DNA of 64,000 nt, taken from positions 53,138 through 117,137 of the forward strand of contig CAJUCQ010000016.1 in the NCBI GenBank assembly GCA_910584905.1, in the 5' to 3' direction. A model generated the notes under the pieces. The model saw only the letters and a program-made list of their open reading frames with translations. It had not been told where the DNA came from and made no database searches. Positions 52,283 through 59,517 of the stretch are shown here, piece by piece (the stretch's first letter is position 1; each line of letters starts with the position of its first letter). This DNA comes from an uncultured Muribaculaceae bacterium. GTDB lineage: Bacteria > Bacteroidota > Bacteroidia > Bacteroidales > Muribaculaceae. Both the position numbers and the translations under genes were made by a program.

Positions 52283-53620
52283 ATGAAATTCGTCAGCACA
52301 AGCAACCCAAGAATCGAAACAGACCTCGCGGAAGCGATAAGAGGATGTATAGCTCCCGACGGCGGACTTTTGCTCCCTGCCGGCATCCCGCGTCTCCCCG
52401 TGGCTTTTTTTAACAATATAGCGGAGCTTTCCCTTCAGGAAATCTCCTATGTCGTCGCCACAAGCTTCTTCGGCGAAGACATTGCTCCTCAGGCCTTGAA
52501 ACGCATCACCGACCGCACATTCGCCGCCGGCATACCGCTCGTTTCGCCCCTCGGCGACGGCGGTCCGCACGTCCTTGAACTCTTCCACGGGCCAACCCTT
52601 ACGGTCAAAGATTTCGGAGCAGCGTTCATGGCCGGGATTTCCGTCGAAATCGCCGCGGCAAAAAGCCCTGAAAAGCCGCAGAACATACTTCTCGCATCTT
52701 CAGGCAACTCTGCCGTGGCTATTGCCGCCGCGTTCCGCAATCTTAAGTCCGCCGAGCTTTACGTCATCTGCCCGCATGGGTCGGTGAGGCGCAAGCGCCA
52801 TTCCATCCTCTCGTCGTTCGGCCCTCGCGTGCATCTCCTTGAGATTGCCGGAGGCATCGACCAATGCAACGCAATCGTCCGCACCTTTATCGCCGACGAG
52901 CGCGAAGCCGGCAACGACAGCTTCTGCGGCGCAAACAGCGCAAATATAGCAAGGCTGATTCCTGAAGTGACATTCTATTTCCACGCATACGCCCGCCTGC
53001 GCGAGAAGTACGGGGCTGAAATCGCCGGACGGGCGGCCTACGCCATTCCGTGCGGAAACCTCACGGCCCTCGTTGCCGCGGTAATCGCCCGGAAAATGGG
53101 CCTGCCACTCGGACGCATCGTCGCGGCAGGAGCCACAACTGACGCCCTCGGCAACTTCCTGCGCAACGAGACGACAAGCGCCCCCAAGGCCCACAGCAGA
53201 TACGCCCGGGCCATGAACGCCGATCATCCCACCAACCTCCCCCGCCTCGTCAGTCTGTGCGGCGGCCGCGACGGAATTGCCCGCGAAATCGAATGCCGGA
53301 CCGTCGATGACGACACAATCGCTGACACCGTGCGGAAAATGCGCCTGCACGCGGCCTACAGCCTCAACCCCCACTCCGCCGTGGCCTTCAGCATTGCCGA
53401 TGAGTTCACGGCCGAAGGCGTCCCCGTCGTATGCCTCGCCACGGCCCACCCCGCCGCCGACATTGACGCATTCACGGAAATCACCGGGGCCCCGGTCGAA
53501 CTGCCCGTGCAGCTGACACGTTTAATGGACACACGGCTTTCGCCGGTCGAACACATAGCCCCTACCGTGCCTGCCCTGCGCAGATTTATCAGAAACGGGG
53601 CCTTAAAAAACCGAACCTGA
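52283..53620 (+). CDS. thrC: Threonine synthase
   Basis: PLP enzyme converting O-phosphohomoserine to threonine. It has 445 residues, with the PLP Lys at K109 in FHGPTLTVKDFGAAF; most relatives read 'TLAFKDFGARF', so TV replaces AF before the Lys. SSGNSAVAIAAAF near 137 is the phosphate-binding helix. The fold is the long (E. coli/yeast type) threonine synthase. The upstream pathway genes thrA and thrB are not in the window, although in many Bacteroidales they adjoin thrC. It has its own promoter with a short leader. Confidence 0.92.
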   Translation: MKFVSTSNPRIETDLAEAIRGCIAPDGGLLLPAGIPRLPVAFFNNIAELSLQEISYVVATSFFGEDIAPQALKRITDRTFAAGIPLVSPLGDGGPHVLELFHGPTLTVKDFGAAFMAGISVEIAAAKSPEKPQNILLASSGNSAVAIAAAFRNLKSAELYVICPHGSVRRKRHSILSSFGPRVHLLEIAGGIDQCNAIVRTFIADEREAGNDSFCGANSANIARLIPEVTFYFHAYARLREKYGAEIAGRAAYAIPCGNLTALVAAVIARKMGLPLGRIVAAGATTDALGNFLRNETTSAPKAHSRYARAMNADHPTNLPRLVSLCGGRDGIAREIECRTVDDDTIADTVRKMRLHAAYSLNPHSAVAFSIADEFTAEGVPVVCLATAHPAADIDAFTEITGAPVELPVQLTRLMDTRLSPVEHIAPTVPALRRFIRNGALKNRT

Positions 53621-53621
53621 A

Positions 53622-53640
53622 CGCCGGCGCTTGACGCCGG
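53622..53640 (+). terminator. Short hairpin after thrC
   Basis: CCGGCG and CGCCGG form a 6-bp stem with a 5-nt loop directly after the thrC stop. There is no T-run, so termination may be partial and read into the next gene. Confidence 0.35.
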
Positions 53641-53670
53641 ATATTACTAACCCCTCAAAACAACACGATT

Positions 53671-54027
53671 ATGAGCAACCGCCGAAATTTTAAAAAGTAC
53701 GTGCGAGCCGTCTGCGGAGACCTCGCCGCCGGCATCCTCGAGACATCATACGCTTTCGAAGGCGTAAAGCACTCCGACGTGCGCGCCATCATCAGCGACA
53801 TCGCCACCCTGCAGGTCGACACCCTCGCCAAAGCCGGCGTGGCATACGACAAGTGCCCCTCGGCTATGGAAGCCGGTGAATACCGCAAAGCTCGCCGCGC
53901 ATATTTCCACAAAGCCTACAAGGCTCTCGCAGACGAATTCAACAACTCCGTCAAAGATATACTGAAGAAAATAAACGCAGCCCTCCCGGCTGACGTGCGC
54001 GAATCCTTGAAAGAGGCCGCAAAATAA
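53671..54027 (+). CDS. Small helical protein of unknown function
   Basis: A 118-residue basic, predominantly helical protein without signal peptide or membrane segment (MSNRRNFKKYVRAVCGDLAA ...). I do not recognise a named family; similar short proteins seem common in Bacteroidales. Its TAA overlaps the ATG of the acyltransferase gene by one base (54027), which indicates coupled translation. Cysteines at 15 and 62 are the only ones. It may bind nucleic acid given its charge, but that is speculative. Confidence 0.75.
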   Translation: MSNRRNFKKYVRAVCGDLAAGILETSYAFEGVKHSDVRAIISDIATLQVDTLAKAGVAYDKCPSAMEAGEYRKARRAYFHKAYKALADEFNNSVKDILKKINAALPADVRESLKEAAK

Positions 54028-54572
54028 TGAATTTTGCAAGCCGAATTCTGAAAGCCTTCGGGTGGTCGGTTTCCATCACGGTGCCCGACCTCCCGAAGTG
54101 TATAATATGCGTGGCTCCCCATACCAGCAACTGGGACTTTCTATGGGGAAAGCTCGCATACACATCCGTAGGCCGCGAAGCCGGTTTTCTGATGAAAGAA
54201 ACATGGTTTTTCTGGCCGCTGAAATATATATTCCGGGCAATGGGCGGAATCCCCGTGCCGAGAAAACGCGGCTCGGCCCTTTCGGACGCTATAATCGAAA
54301 AATTCCGAACGCGCGAGCGCATGTGTCTCGCCATTACCCCCGAGGGCACTCGCAGCCGAACCTCGCGGTGGCGCACGGGATTCCTGAGGATAGCATACGA
54401 AGCCGGGGTGCCGATTCTGCTCGGAGTCCTTGACTATGAAACAAAGCTGATCCTTATCGAGGATGAATTTATCCCGTCGGGGAATATTGACGAAGACATG
54501 GCCGCTATAAAGCGTTTCTACCGGCCATTCAAAGGCAAATACCCGCAAAATTTCTGCACCGACGAAGAATAA
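54027..54572 (+). CDS. PlsC-like 1-acylglycerol-3-phosphate acyltransferase
   Basis: A 181-residue lysophospholipid acyltransferase-type enzyme. The catalytic HX4D motif is H32-D37 (PHTSNWDF), the second block is GGIPVPRKRG near 72, and the third is TPEGTRSR near 103. It is shorter than E. coli PlsC and lacks its N-terminal membrane helix, as is usual for the Bacteroidota subgroup. It probably acylates a glycerophosphate or related lipid at the inner membrane. It overlaps the preceding small gene by one base and precedes the nitrilase by 5 bp. Confidence 0.87.
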   Translation: MNFASRILKAFGWSVSITVPDLPKCIICVAPHTSNWDFLWGKLAYTSVGREAGFLMKETWFFWPLKYIFRAMGGIPVPRKRGSALSDAIIEKFRTRERMCLAITPEGTRSRTSRWRTGFLRIAYEAGVPILLGVLDYETKLILIEDEFIPSGNIDEDMAAIKRFYRPFKGKYPQNFCTDEE

Positions 54573-54577
54573 GACTC

Positions 54578-55384
54578 ATGGCACTCAACTCCACTCTATG
54601 CGCGGTGGTCCTCCCGATTGACATCGTCTGGGCCGACCGCGAGGCCAATCTGGCTCTCGTTGAAAAAGCAATGGCCAAAATGCCGGCCGGAGTAGACCTC
54701 GTGGTCCTTCCCGAGCTGTTTTCAACCGGATTCATCAACGACGCCCGCCTTCTCACCGACCTCCCCGAAACCAACACCGGGCACACCATACGAGAACTTC
54801 ACCGACTCGCCGCCCTCCATAATTGCGCGATTGTCGGAAGCTTTCTTGCGTGCACAGCCCGGAACGTCTACAACCGCGCCTTTTTCATAGAGCCGTCCGG
54901 CGACGAAACATTCTACGACAAACGCCACCTCTTCTCCCTGAGCAGCGAGTCCAAGACCTACACCCCCGGGCGGAATGCCGTCCCCGTGGTGAGATTCCGA
55001 GGATGGAATATCGCCATGATAGTGTGCTATGACCTCCGCTTCCCCGTTTGGTGCAGAAATAAAGCCAACGCCTATGATGCCCTTATCGTACCTGCCAACT
55101 GGGCCTCGGCGCGCGAATACGCCTGGCGCCATCTGCTCATAGCACGCGCCATAGAGAATCAGGCATACGTAATCGGCGCAAACCGCAGCGGCCGAGACGA
55201 TTACGGCGAATACGACAACATGTCGTATATATTCGACCCGATGGGACATCCCGTAAGCGAACCTCTCGCCGGATGCGACAATGCCGTCATTGCATCTATG
55301 ACCAAAACAGCCGTCGACGAATGGCGGCGCCGATTCCCGGCCTCGGCCGACGCCGACTCATTCGACCTGCCGTTGGAATTTTAG
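54578..55384 (+). CDS. Carbon-nitrogen hydrolase, omega-amidase (YafV/NIT2) type
   Basis: A 268-residue nitrilase-superfamily amidase. The catalytic triad is E46 (LPELFSTGF), K115 (YDKRHLF) and C150 (CYDLRFP). The LRFP sequence after the Cys and the overall length fit the YafV/NIT2 omega-amidases, which hydrolyse 2-oxoglutaramate and 2-oxosuccinamate as metabolite repair. It lies 5 bp after the plsC-like gene. Assignment to omega-amidase is by similarity of motifs. Confidence 0.88.
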   Translation: MALNSTLCAVVLPIDIVWADREANLALVEKAMAKMPAGVDLVVLPELFSTGFINDARLLTDLPETNTGHTIRELHRLAALHNCAIVGSFLACTARNVYNRAFFIEPSGDETFYDKRHLFSLSSESKTYTPGRNAVPVVRFRGWNIAMIVCYDLRFPVWCRNKANAYDALIVPANWASAREYAWRHLLIARAIENQAYVIGANRSGRDDYGEYDNMSYIFDPMGHPVSEPLAGCDNAVIASMTKTAVDEWRRRFPASADADSFDLPLEF

Positions 55385-55479
55385 AGCCGGAGAATGAACC
55401 ATGAAGGCCTGCGTGTGTTTATATTGTAGAACTTTTTTAATTGAAACTGCAACAACACATTTAAGCACACACATTCTCC

Positions 55480-56055
55480 ATGAACTACGAACAACCCCAA
55501 CTCCCCTACGAGGCCGATGCCCTCGAACCGGCCATCAGCGCACGCACGGTTGACTTCCACTACGGAAAACACGAAAAAGCATACATCGAAAACCTCAACC
55601 GCCTTATTAAAGGCACCGAATTCGAAGATCTGGAACTTGAAGAGGTAATTGCCCGCGCAAAGGGTCCGCTCTTCAACAACGCATCTCAGGCGTGGAACCA
55701 CATCTTCTATTTCTTCTCGTTCTCCCCCGACGGCGCACGCGAACCGTCAGGTCGTCTGCGCGAAGCGATTGACCGCGATTTCGGTTCTTTCGAAAAATTC
55801 AAAGAAGCATTTGTCGACGCCGGCGTCGGCCTGTTCGGCTCCGGATGGGTATGGCTCTCAAGAGACGACAATGGCAAGCTCTTCATCTCGCAAGGCCCGA
55901 ACGCAGGAAATCCCATCACCGAAGGGCTCACTCCCCTGCTGTGCTTCGACGTATGGGAGCACGCCTATTATCTCGACTACCAGAACCGTCGCGCCGACGC
56001 GCTCCGCAAACTCTGGGATATCGTCGACTGGGACATCGTCGACAACCGCTACTGA
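55480..56055 (+). CDS. sodB: Superoxide dismutase, Fe/Mn type
   Basis: Dismutates superoxide in the cytoplasm. The 191 residues hold metal ligands H27, H74, D157 and H161 (HYGKHEKAY, AWNHIFYF, CFDVWEHAYY), spaced as in E. coli SodB. Q70 in NNASQAWNH corresponds to the Gln of Fe-type enzymes, so iron is the expected metal, although Bacteroides relatives accept Mn too. The gene has a 95-bp upstream region with no clear TAnnTTTG box. Two hairpins follow it. Confidence 0.95.
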   Translation: MNYEQPQLPYEADALEPAISARTVDFHYGKHEKAYIENLNRLIKGTEFEDLELEEVIARAKGPLFNNASQAWNHIFYFFSFSPDGAREPSGRLREAIDRDFGSFEKFKEAFVDAGVGLFGSGWVWLSRDDNGKLFISQGPNAGNPITEGLTPLLCFDVWEHAYYLDYQNRRADALRKLWDIVDWDIVDNRY

Positions 56056-56110
56056 TGCCCCGTGCCTGCGCCGTCGCCCCACCGGGCAACGCAGGCCGTA
56101 GCACACCCCA

Positions 56111-56136
56111 TACGGCGGGCGAAATATCCCGCCGTA
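56111..56136 (+). terminator. First hairpin after sodB
   Basis: A perfect 9-bp stem TACGGCGGG (56111-56119) with CCCGCCGTA (56128-56136), followed by CGTTTAG. Partial termination is likely. Confidence 0.55.
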
Positions 56137-56163
56137 CGTTTAGCATAATGTGATGAATGGAAA

Positions 56164-56201
56164 CGGAGGTACTCGTGAGAGCACCTCCGCTTCTTTCTCT
56201 T
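56164..56201 (+). terminator. Second hairpin after sodB, before the converging EFR1 gene
   Basis: CGGAGGT...ACCTCCG with an inner CTC/GAG pairing (one mismatch), followed by the pyrimidine stretch CTTCTTTCTCTT. It is a good intrinsic terminator for sodB. Confidence 0.65.
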
Positions 56202-56224
56202 ACAAACGGTCCTGCGCCTATATG

Positions 56225-57004
56225 TCAGTGAAACATGTATTGCCCTTTTCCTTCGGTTGCTTTCCCGTAGGCCACGGCATGACACGGGCAGATATGATAG
56301 CATCGCAGACACAGGGCGCAGTTGTCATGCCACCGCGGGCCGTCGGCCGTCATCTCGATATTCATCAGCGGGCACTTGCGGGAACACAGCCCGCAGGCCG
56401 TGCAGGCCGCCGTAGTGTGAAACGGACGAGCCGACATGGCGTACTTCTTGAACCACGGATACACTATCGCCGTCTTGATTCGCGCAAACGCGCCCCGACG
56501 GATAAGCGATTGCCGCTCGCCTCTCCCGTCGATTACGGCGGCAATGCGCCCCACTGCCGCAGGCATAGCCTCAAGCTTCGCCGCCGCAACTTCCGGCGTG
56601 TCCACATCGAAGCCCTTCATAAGCGTATAAGTATTCGGCATAATCACGGAGAACGCCGCCCCTGCCGCCTTCCAGCCGCGAGCCTCGACAAGACGCCGGA
56701 ACACGCCATCGGTCCGCCCGGTATCGTCGCCGCAGGTAGTCACCATCCAATGGACTGCCGCCCCGACACTGTCGTCCGTCCGAATATCGCGGATAAAGCG
56801 GCCCACAACCGGAGGCACACCCCATGAATAAGTCGGAAAAACCCACACAATCCGGCTGTCGCCCGCCGCGAGGCTGAGCATAGCCGCCTCCGAAGGCCGC
56901 GCCGCGGCTATGCCGCTGATTTCATACAGACTGTCGCATAAAAGCGACCCGAGCCGTTGAGCCACGGCCCGGGAATTTCCTGTTCCCGAAAAATAGACAA
57001 TCAT
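56225..57004 (-). CDS. EFR1 family ferredoxin-flavodoxin fusion
   Basis: A 259-residue redox protein. The N-terminal 160 residues are a flavodoxin-like domain (IVYFSGTGNSRAVAQRL, the FMN phosphate loop, at residues 2-18). Two 4Fe-4S clusters follow, formed by CTACGLCSRKCP and CALCLRCYHICP (about 206-247). The family (EFR1) is frequent in gut anaerobes, where it serves uncharacterised electron transfer. Its ATG overlaps the stop of the DUF2027-Smr gene (ATGA). The partner reductase is not evident nearby. Confidence 0.9.
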   Translation of the reverse strand: MIVYFSGTGNSRAVAQRLGSLLCDSLYEISGIAAARPSEAAMLSLAAGDSRIVWVFPTYSWGVPPVVGRFIRDIRTDDSVGAAVHWMVTTCGDDTGRTDGVFRRLVEARGWKAAGAAFSVIMPNTYTLMKGFDVDTPEVAAAKLEAMPAAVGRIAAVIDGRGERQSLIRRGAFARIKTAIVYPWFKKYAMSARPFHTTAACTACGLCSRKCPLMNIEMTADGPRWHDNCALCLRCYHICPCHAVAYGKATEGKGQYMFH

Positions 57005-58122
57005 CTTTTTCCGGCTTTTTTCGCCGCCATCGGGCGTATTGTCACCTGTGTCGCGCCATAGCCGTACTCCTGAAACGACGCATCCTGAACGTCATGCCCC
57101 TTGAAGCGATGGTTGAGTTCTTTCATCAGGGCCTGCCGGAGCACCCCCTCACCCTTTCCGTGGATGAAGACTATCTTCCGGCCTGCGGCATGCAGATTTG
57201 CCTCCATGACCTCCGTAAAACGGTCAATCTGCCGATTGAGTATATCGGCGTTCGACAGCCCTCGCATATCGTCAAAAAGCTCCGACGCATGCAGGTCTAC
57301 CACCACAGGCTCATCCTGACGCACCCGCTCATGAACACGCGGCTTAGGCACCTCCCGACGCTCCTTGGGACGAGCGCCCCGAACCATAGCCTCGGCTATG
57401 TCGCGGCCCTCGGGAAGCGGACGGCGCACACACGGAGCGTCATCCCGGACAACATCAAGAGCGATTACAGGCCCCTCGAAATAGCGGTTGGTGTGAAAAC
57501 AATGGAGCTTTGAAAACTTCGTGGTATCAAGCTTCATCTCCACCAAAGCCGGCGACTTGGCCTCGAAGGCCTTGCCATCTTTATAGGCCACATACTGGAC
57601 GGCCACGCGGTCCATCACCGGAAGGTGCTCGCGGGCCACGCTCCACACGTGGGCCTCTGTGTTCGGCTCTATCAGGCCGGCGTAGCGGGTGGTCCACAAC
57701 CGATCTTCATTGGCACGGCTCATCACAACGACTGAAAGCCAATAATTGGAATCGTTGATAAGATAAGCCTCGAAGCCCGACTGCGACAGCGCCTTCAAAT
57801 CCGCAGGCTCAAAACCGAGGACTATATTCATCACATCGCCGTCGGGGGTTTCTATGGCATTGACGATATCTTTGACCCGAGGCGAGGGGGCGGGAGCGGC
57901 GGGAGCGGGAGCCGGTTTTTCTTTCGGAAGGATGGACGGACGCTCGGTGAAGCCCATCGACGTAGCCGGGTCGACCACCACACACTCGCGGAGCTGCACC
58001 GGGATTTCGAACCCGTCTTCATCCTCTACATATGCGATGGCGTCGGCGATACGGACCACGCGTCCGCCGCCGACACTGTTGAGGAATCGCACCGTGTCGC
58101 CTGTTTTTATATTAGCTGACAT
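57001..58122 (-). CDS. DUF2027 protein with C-terminal Smr domain
   Basis: A 373-residue Bacteroidota protein. The N-terminal KOW-like segment (TGDTVRFLNSVGGGRVVRI) resembles the KOW part of MutS2. A Pro/Ala linker (about 68-80) is followed by the DUF2027 beta-rich domain (about 85-230). The C-terminal 80 residues are an Smr domain (VVDLHASELFDDMRG ... FIHGKGEGVLRQALMKEL), with the DLH and HGKGEG motifs of a potential endonuclease. Together with mutS2 this gives two Smr proteins in the window. An RNA or ribosome-related role is inferred from the Smr domain. Confidence 0.88.
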   Translation of the reverse strand: MSANIKTGDTVRFLNSVGGGRVVRIADAIAYVEDEDGFEIPVQLRECVVVDPATSMGFTERPSILPKEKPAPAPAAPAPSPRVKDIVNAIETPDGDVMNIVLGFEPADLKALSQSGFEAYLINDSNYWLSVVVMSRANEDRLWTTRYAGLIEPNTEAHVWSVAREHLPVMDRVAVQYVAYKDGKAFEAKSPALVEMKLDTTKFSKLHCFHTNRYFEGPVIALDVVRDDAPCVRRPLPEGRDIAEAMVRGARPKERREVPKPRVHERVRQDEPVVVDLHASELFDDMRGLSNADILNRQIDRFTEVMEANLHAAGRKIVFIHGKGEGVLRQALMKELNHRFKGHDVQDASFQEYGYGATQVTIRPMAAKKAGKR

Positions 58123-58157
58123 AATCAGTGACTGTGATTGAGTGGAATTTAACGTTT

Positions 58158-58439
58158 TTACTTTTTTCGTTTCTTGCCCGGCATAAAGCGTCGCAAGACC
58201 CGATATGCCACGAGGCCGTACTCAAGATAAGTAAACCAGCCCGACATCCGTCCCATAAAGCCCGAGCCGTTGCCTCCGAGAAGAGGCGTCGACTCCCGCA
58301 TCGTCTCGGCGGAAACCGACAGGCGGTATTTCTCGATTTCCTTGCGGGCATACACTTCGGCGCGGCGGATATACAGCTGTTCCAGCGTGTAGCCGCGCCA
58401 TGCCGCAGCGCGGCTGGCAGGGTCAGAGATTTGTTTCAT
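58158..58439 (-). CDS. Small protein downstream of a holin-like gene
   Basis: A 93-residue basic protein (MKQISDPASRAAAWRGYTLEQLYIRRAEV ... GKKRKK shown only in parts). One weakly hydrophobic stretch (GWFTYLEYGLVAYRVLRR) near residues 66-83 may be amphipathic. No family recognised. Its ATG overlaps the holin-like stop by 17 bp, so translation is coupled. It is likely part of the same envelope module. Confidence 0.65.
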   Translation of the reverse strand: MKQISDPASRAAAWRGYTLEQLYIRRAEVYARKEIEKYRLSVSAETMRESTPLLGGNGSGFMGRMSGWFTYLEYGLVAYRVLRRFMPGKKRKK

Positions 58440-58839
58440 CTTCAGGTTGGTTTTGGTCTGATTCCGGTCTGGGGGGCTCGACTATAAGCCGCGTGACAAA
58501 GCGGCAGATGGGATCAATCAGCAACTGCCGCTTGAACACCACAAGCACGACGAGCACCAGAATATAGAAAAGCGCGATGTACAAATATGCCATCAGAGGC
58601 GCGACTGTCGCGGCAAGCCAGTGGCCGATGCCGATGGAGACAAACACCAAGGCTACCGTGCCGACGATGAGAAGCAACGCAAAATATGTCACCGTGGAAA
58701 ACAGCACCGTCAGCTTCTCGGCCGCGGTAAGGCGCAAATCCTCTACCGTCAGCCGAAGATAGCTCATGAGTATGGCACTCGCGCGCCGCATCTGCGCACC
58801 CGTCGATTCACCTTCCGGGCGTTTGGAGAATAATCCCAT
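58423..58839 (-). CDS. Phage-holin-family-like (superfamily III) membrane protein
   Basis: A 138-residue protein with two long hydrophobic segments (about residues 46-68 and 72-102) and charged ends. The pattern 'E-D-L-R-L-T-A-A-E-K' before the first helix and the length fit the Actinobacteriophage-holin superfamily III-like proteins, which in Bacteroidota are chromosomal and not phage lysis genes. No phage genes surround it. The start is ATG 58839 (MGLFSKRPEG); longer frames begin in an unlikely polar region. It sits in a minus-strand row with two YtxH-like genes. Confidence 0.75.
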   Translation of the reverse strand: MGLFSKRPEGESTGAQMRRASAILMSYLRLTVEDLRLTAAEKLTVLFSTVTYFALLLIVGTVALVFVSIGIGHWLAATVAPLMAYLYIALFYILVLVVLVVFKRQLLIDPICRFVTRLIVEPPRPESDQNQPEDETNL

Positions 58840-58956
58840 ATTAGCGATTTTAAAGTTTAGCTTGATGTGAGGAGAAGGAGAGGAGAATGACAACAGACCG
58901 GGAGTCCGGGCCGTGACGCCTGGCTGCGGACGCATGGACCTGACTCCCGGCGGATT

Positions 58957-59154
58957 TTACTTTTCGGGAGCCTCCTCGACCTGAGCGGCGATATACTCTA
59001 CGAGCTCGTCGATTTTATCAGGCTCAAGGATTCCGCGCTTCTGGAGCTGAATGCGGATGCGGGCGCGGAGTTCGGCGCCGGTGACGGGTGTATAGAGGGC
59101 GGTGGCGACCGCGCCGGCAAGTGCGCCGAGAACGAATACGGTTAAGTCTCTCAT
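58957..59154 (-). CDS. YtxH-like small membrane protein 1
   Basis: A 65-residue protein. It has one N-terminal hydrophobic segment with small-residue pairs (VFVLGALAGAVATALYTPVTGAE), then a polar amphipathic helix. The 'G-x-x-x-G-A-x-x-A-L-L/Y-x-A/T-P-x-S/T-G' pattern is that of YtxH-domain stress proteins. The ATG is at 59154; a longer frame from 59193 would add a basic, atypical tail. It is 86 bp downstream of the second YtxH-like gene. Confidence 0.75.
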   Translation of the reverse strand: MRDLTVFVLGALAGAVATALYTPVTGAELRARIRIQLQKRGILEPDKIDELVEYIAAQVEEAPEK

Positions 59155-59240
59155 GTTTTTCCGAAGGGGATTTTTATTTTTGTTTGAAATCAACCCGGCT
59201 CTCCGCCGGAGCGGAGGCCGGATATCAGATGCGTTATTTA

Positions 59241-59444
59241 TTATTCAGCTTCGCGAATTTCCTCGGCGATTTTCTCGGCGAGATTATTGATGCGGTGCTC
59301 CTTCATGCCGGGGCAACGGGTGCGAAGGAAATCGCGTACGGTCTCGCGGGTCTTGTCGCCCGACTGAGGGGCGGTCAGCAGGGCGGCGGCCGCGCCTACG
59401 AGTGCACCGCCTACGGCGGCGAGGATTACATGATAAGCTTTCAT
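59241..59444 (-). CDS. YtxH-like small membrane protein 2
   Basis: A 67-residue paralogue-like protein: AVGGALVGAAAALLTAPQSGDKTRE at residues 10-34 (seen as AVGGALVGAAAA then LLTAPQSGDKTRE) is the YtxH hallmark, followed by an amphipathic helix ending in an acidic tail. It lies 73 bp downstream of degQ. Such proteins are general-stress or envelope-associated, of unknown activity. Confidence 0.78.
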   Translation of the reverse strand: MKAYHVILAAVGGALVGAAAALLTAPQSGDKTRETVRDFLRTRCPGMKEHRINNLAEKIAEEIREAE

Positions 59445-59517
59445 TGTCTTAGTTGGTTTTTAGAAGTTAGTAAAAAGTTCTTTACCTTTTCAAACGTACA
59501 AATATAATAAAAGTTCA

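Noticed and set aside
58423..58839. The holin-like gene as a prophage remnant
   Set aside because: No endolysin, capsid, integrase or att-like repeats are in the surrounding 10 kb.
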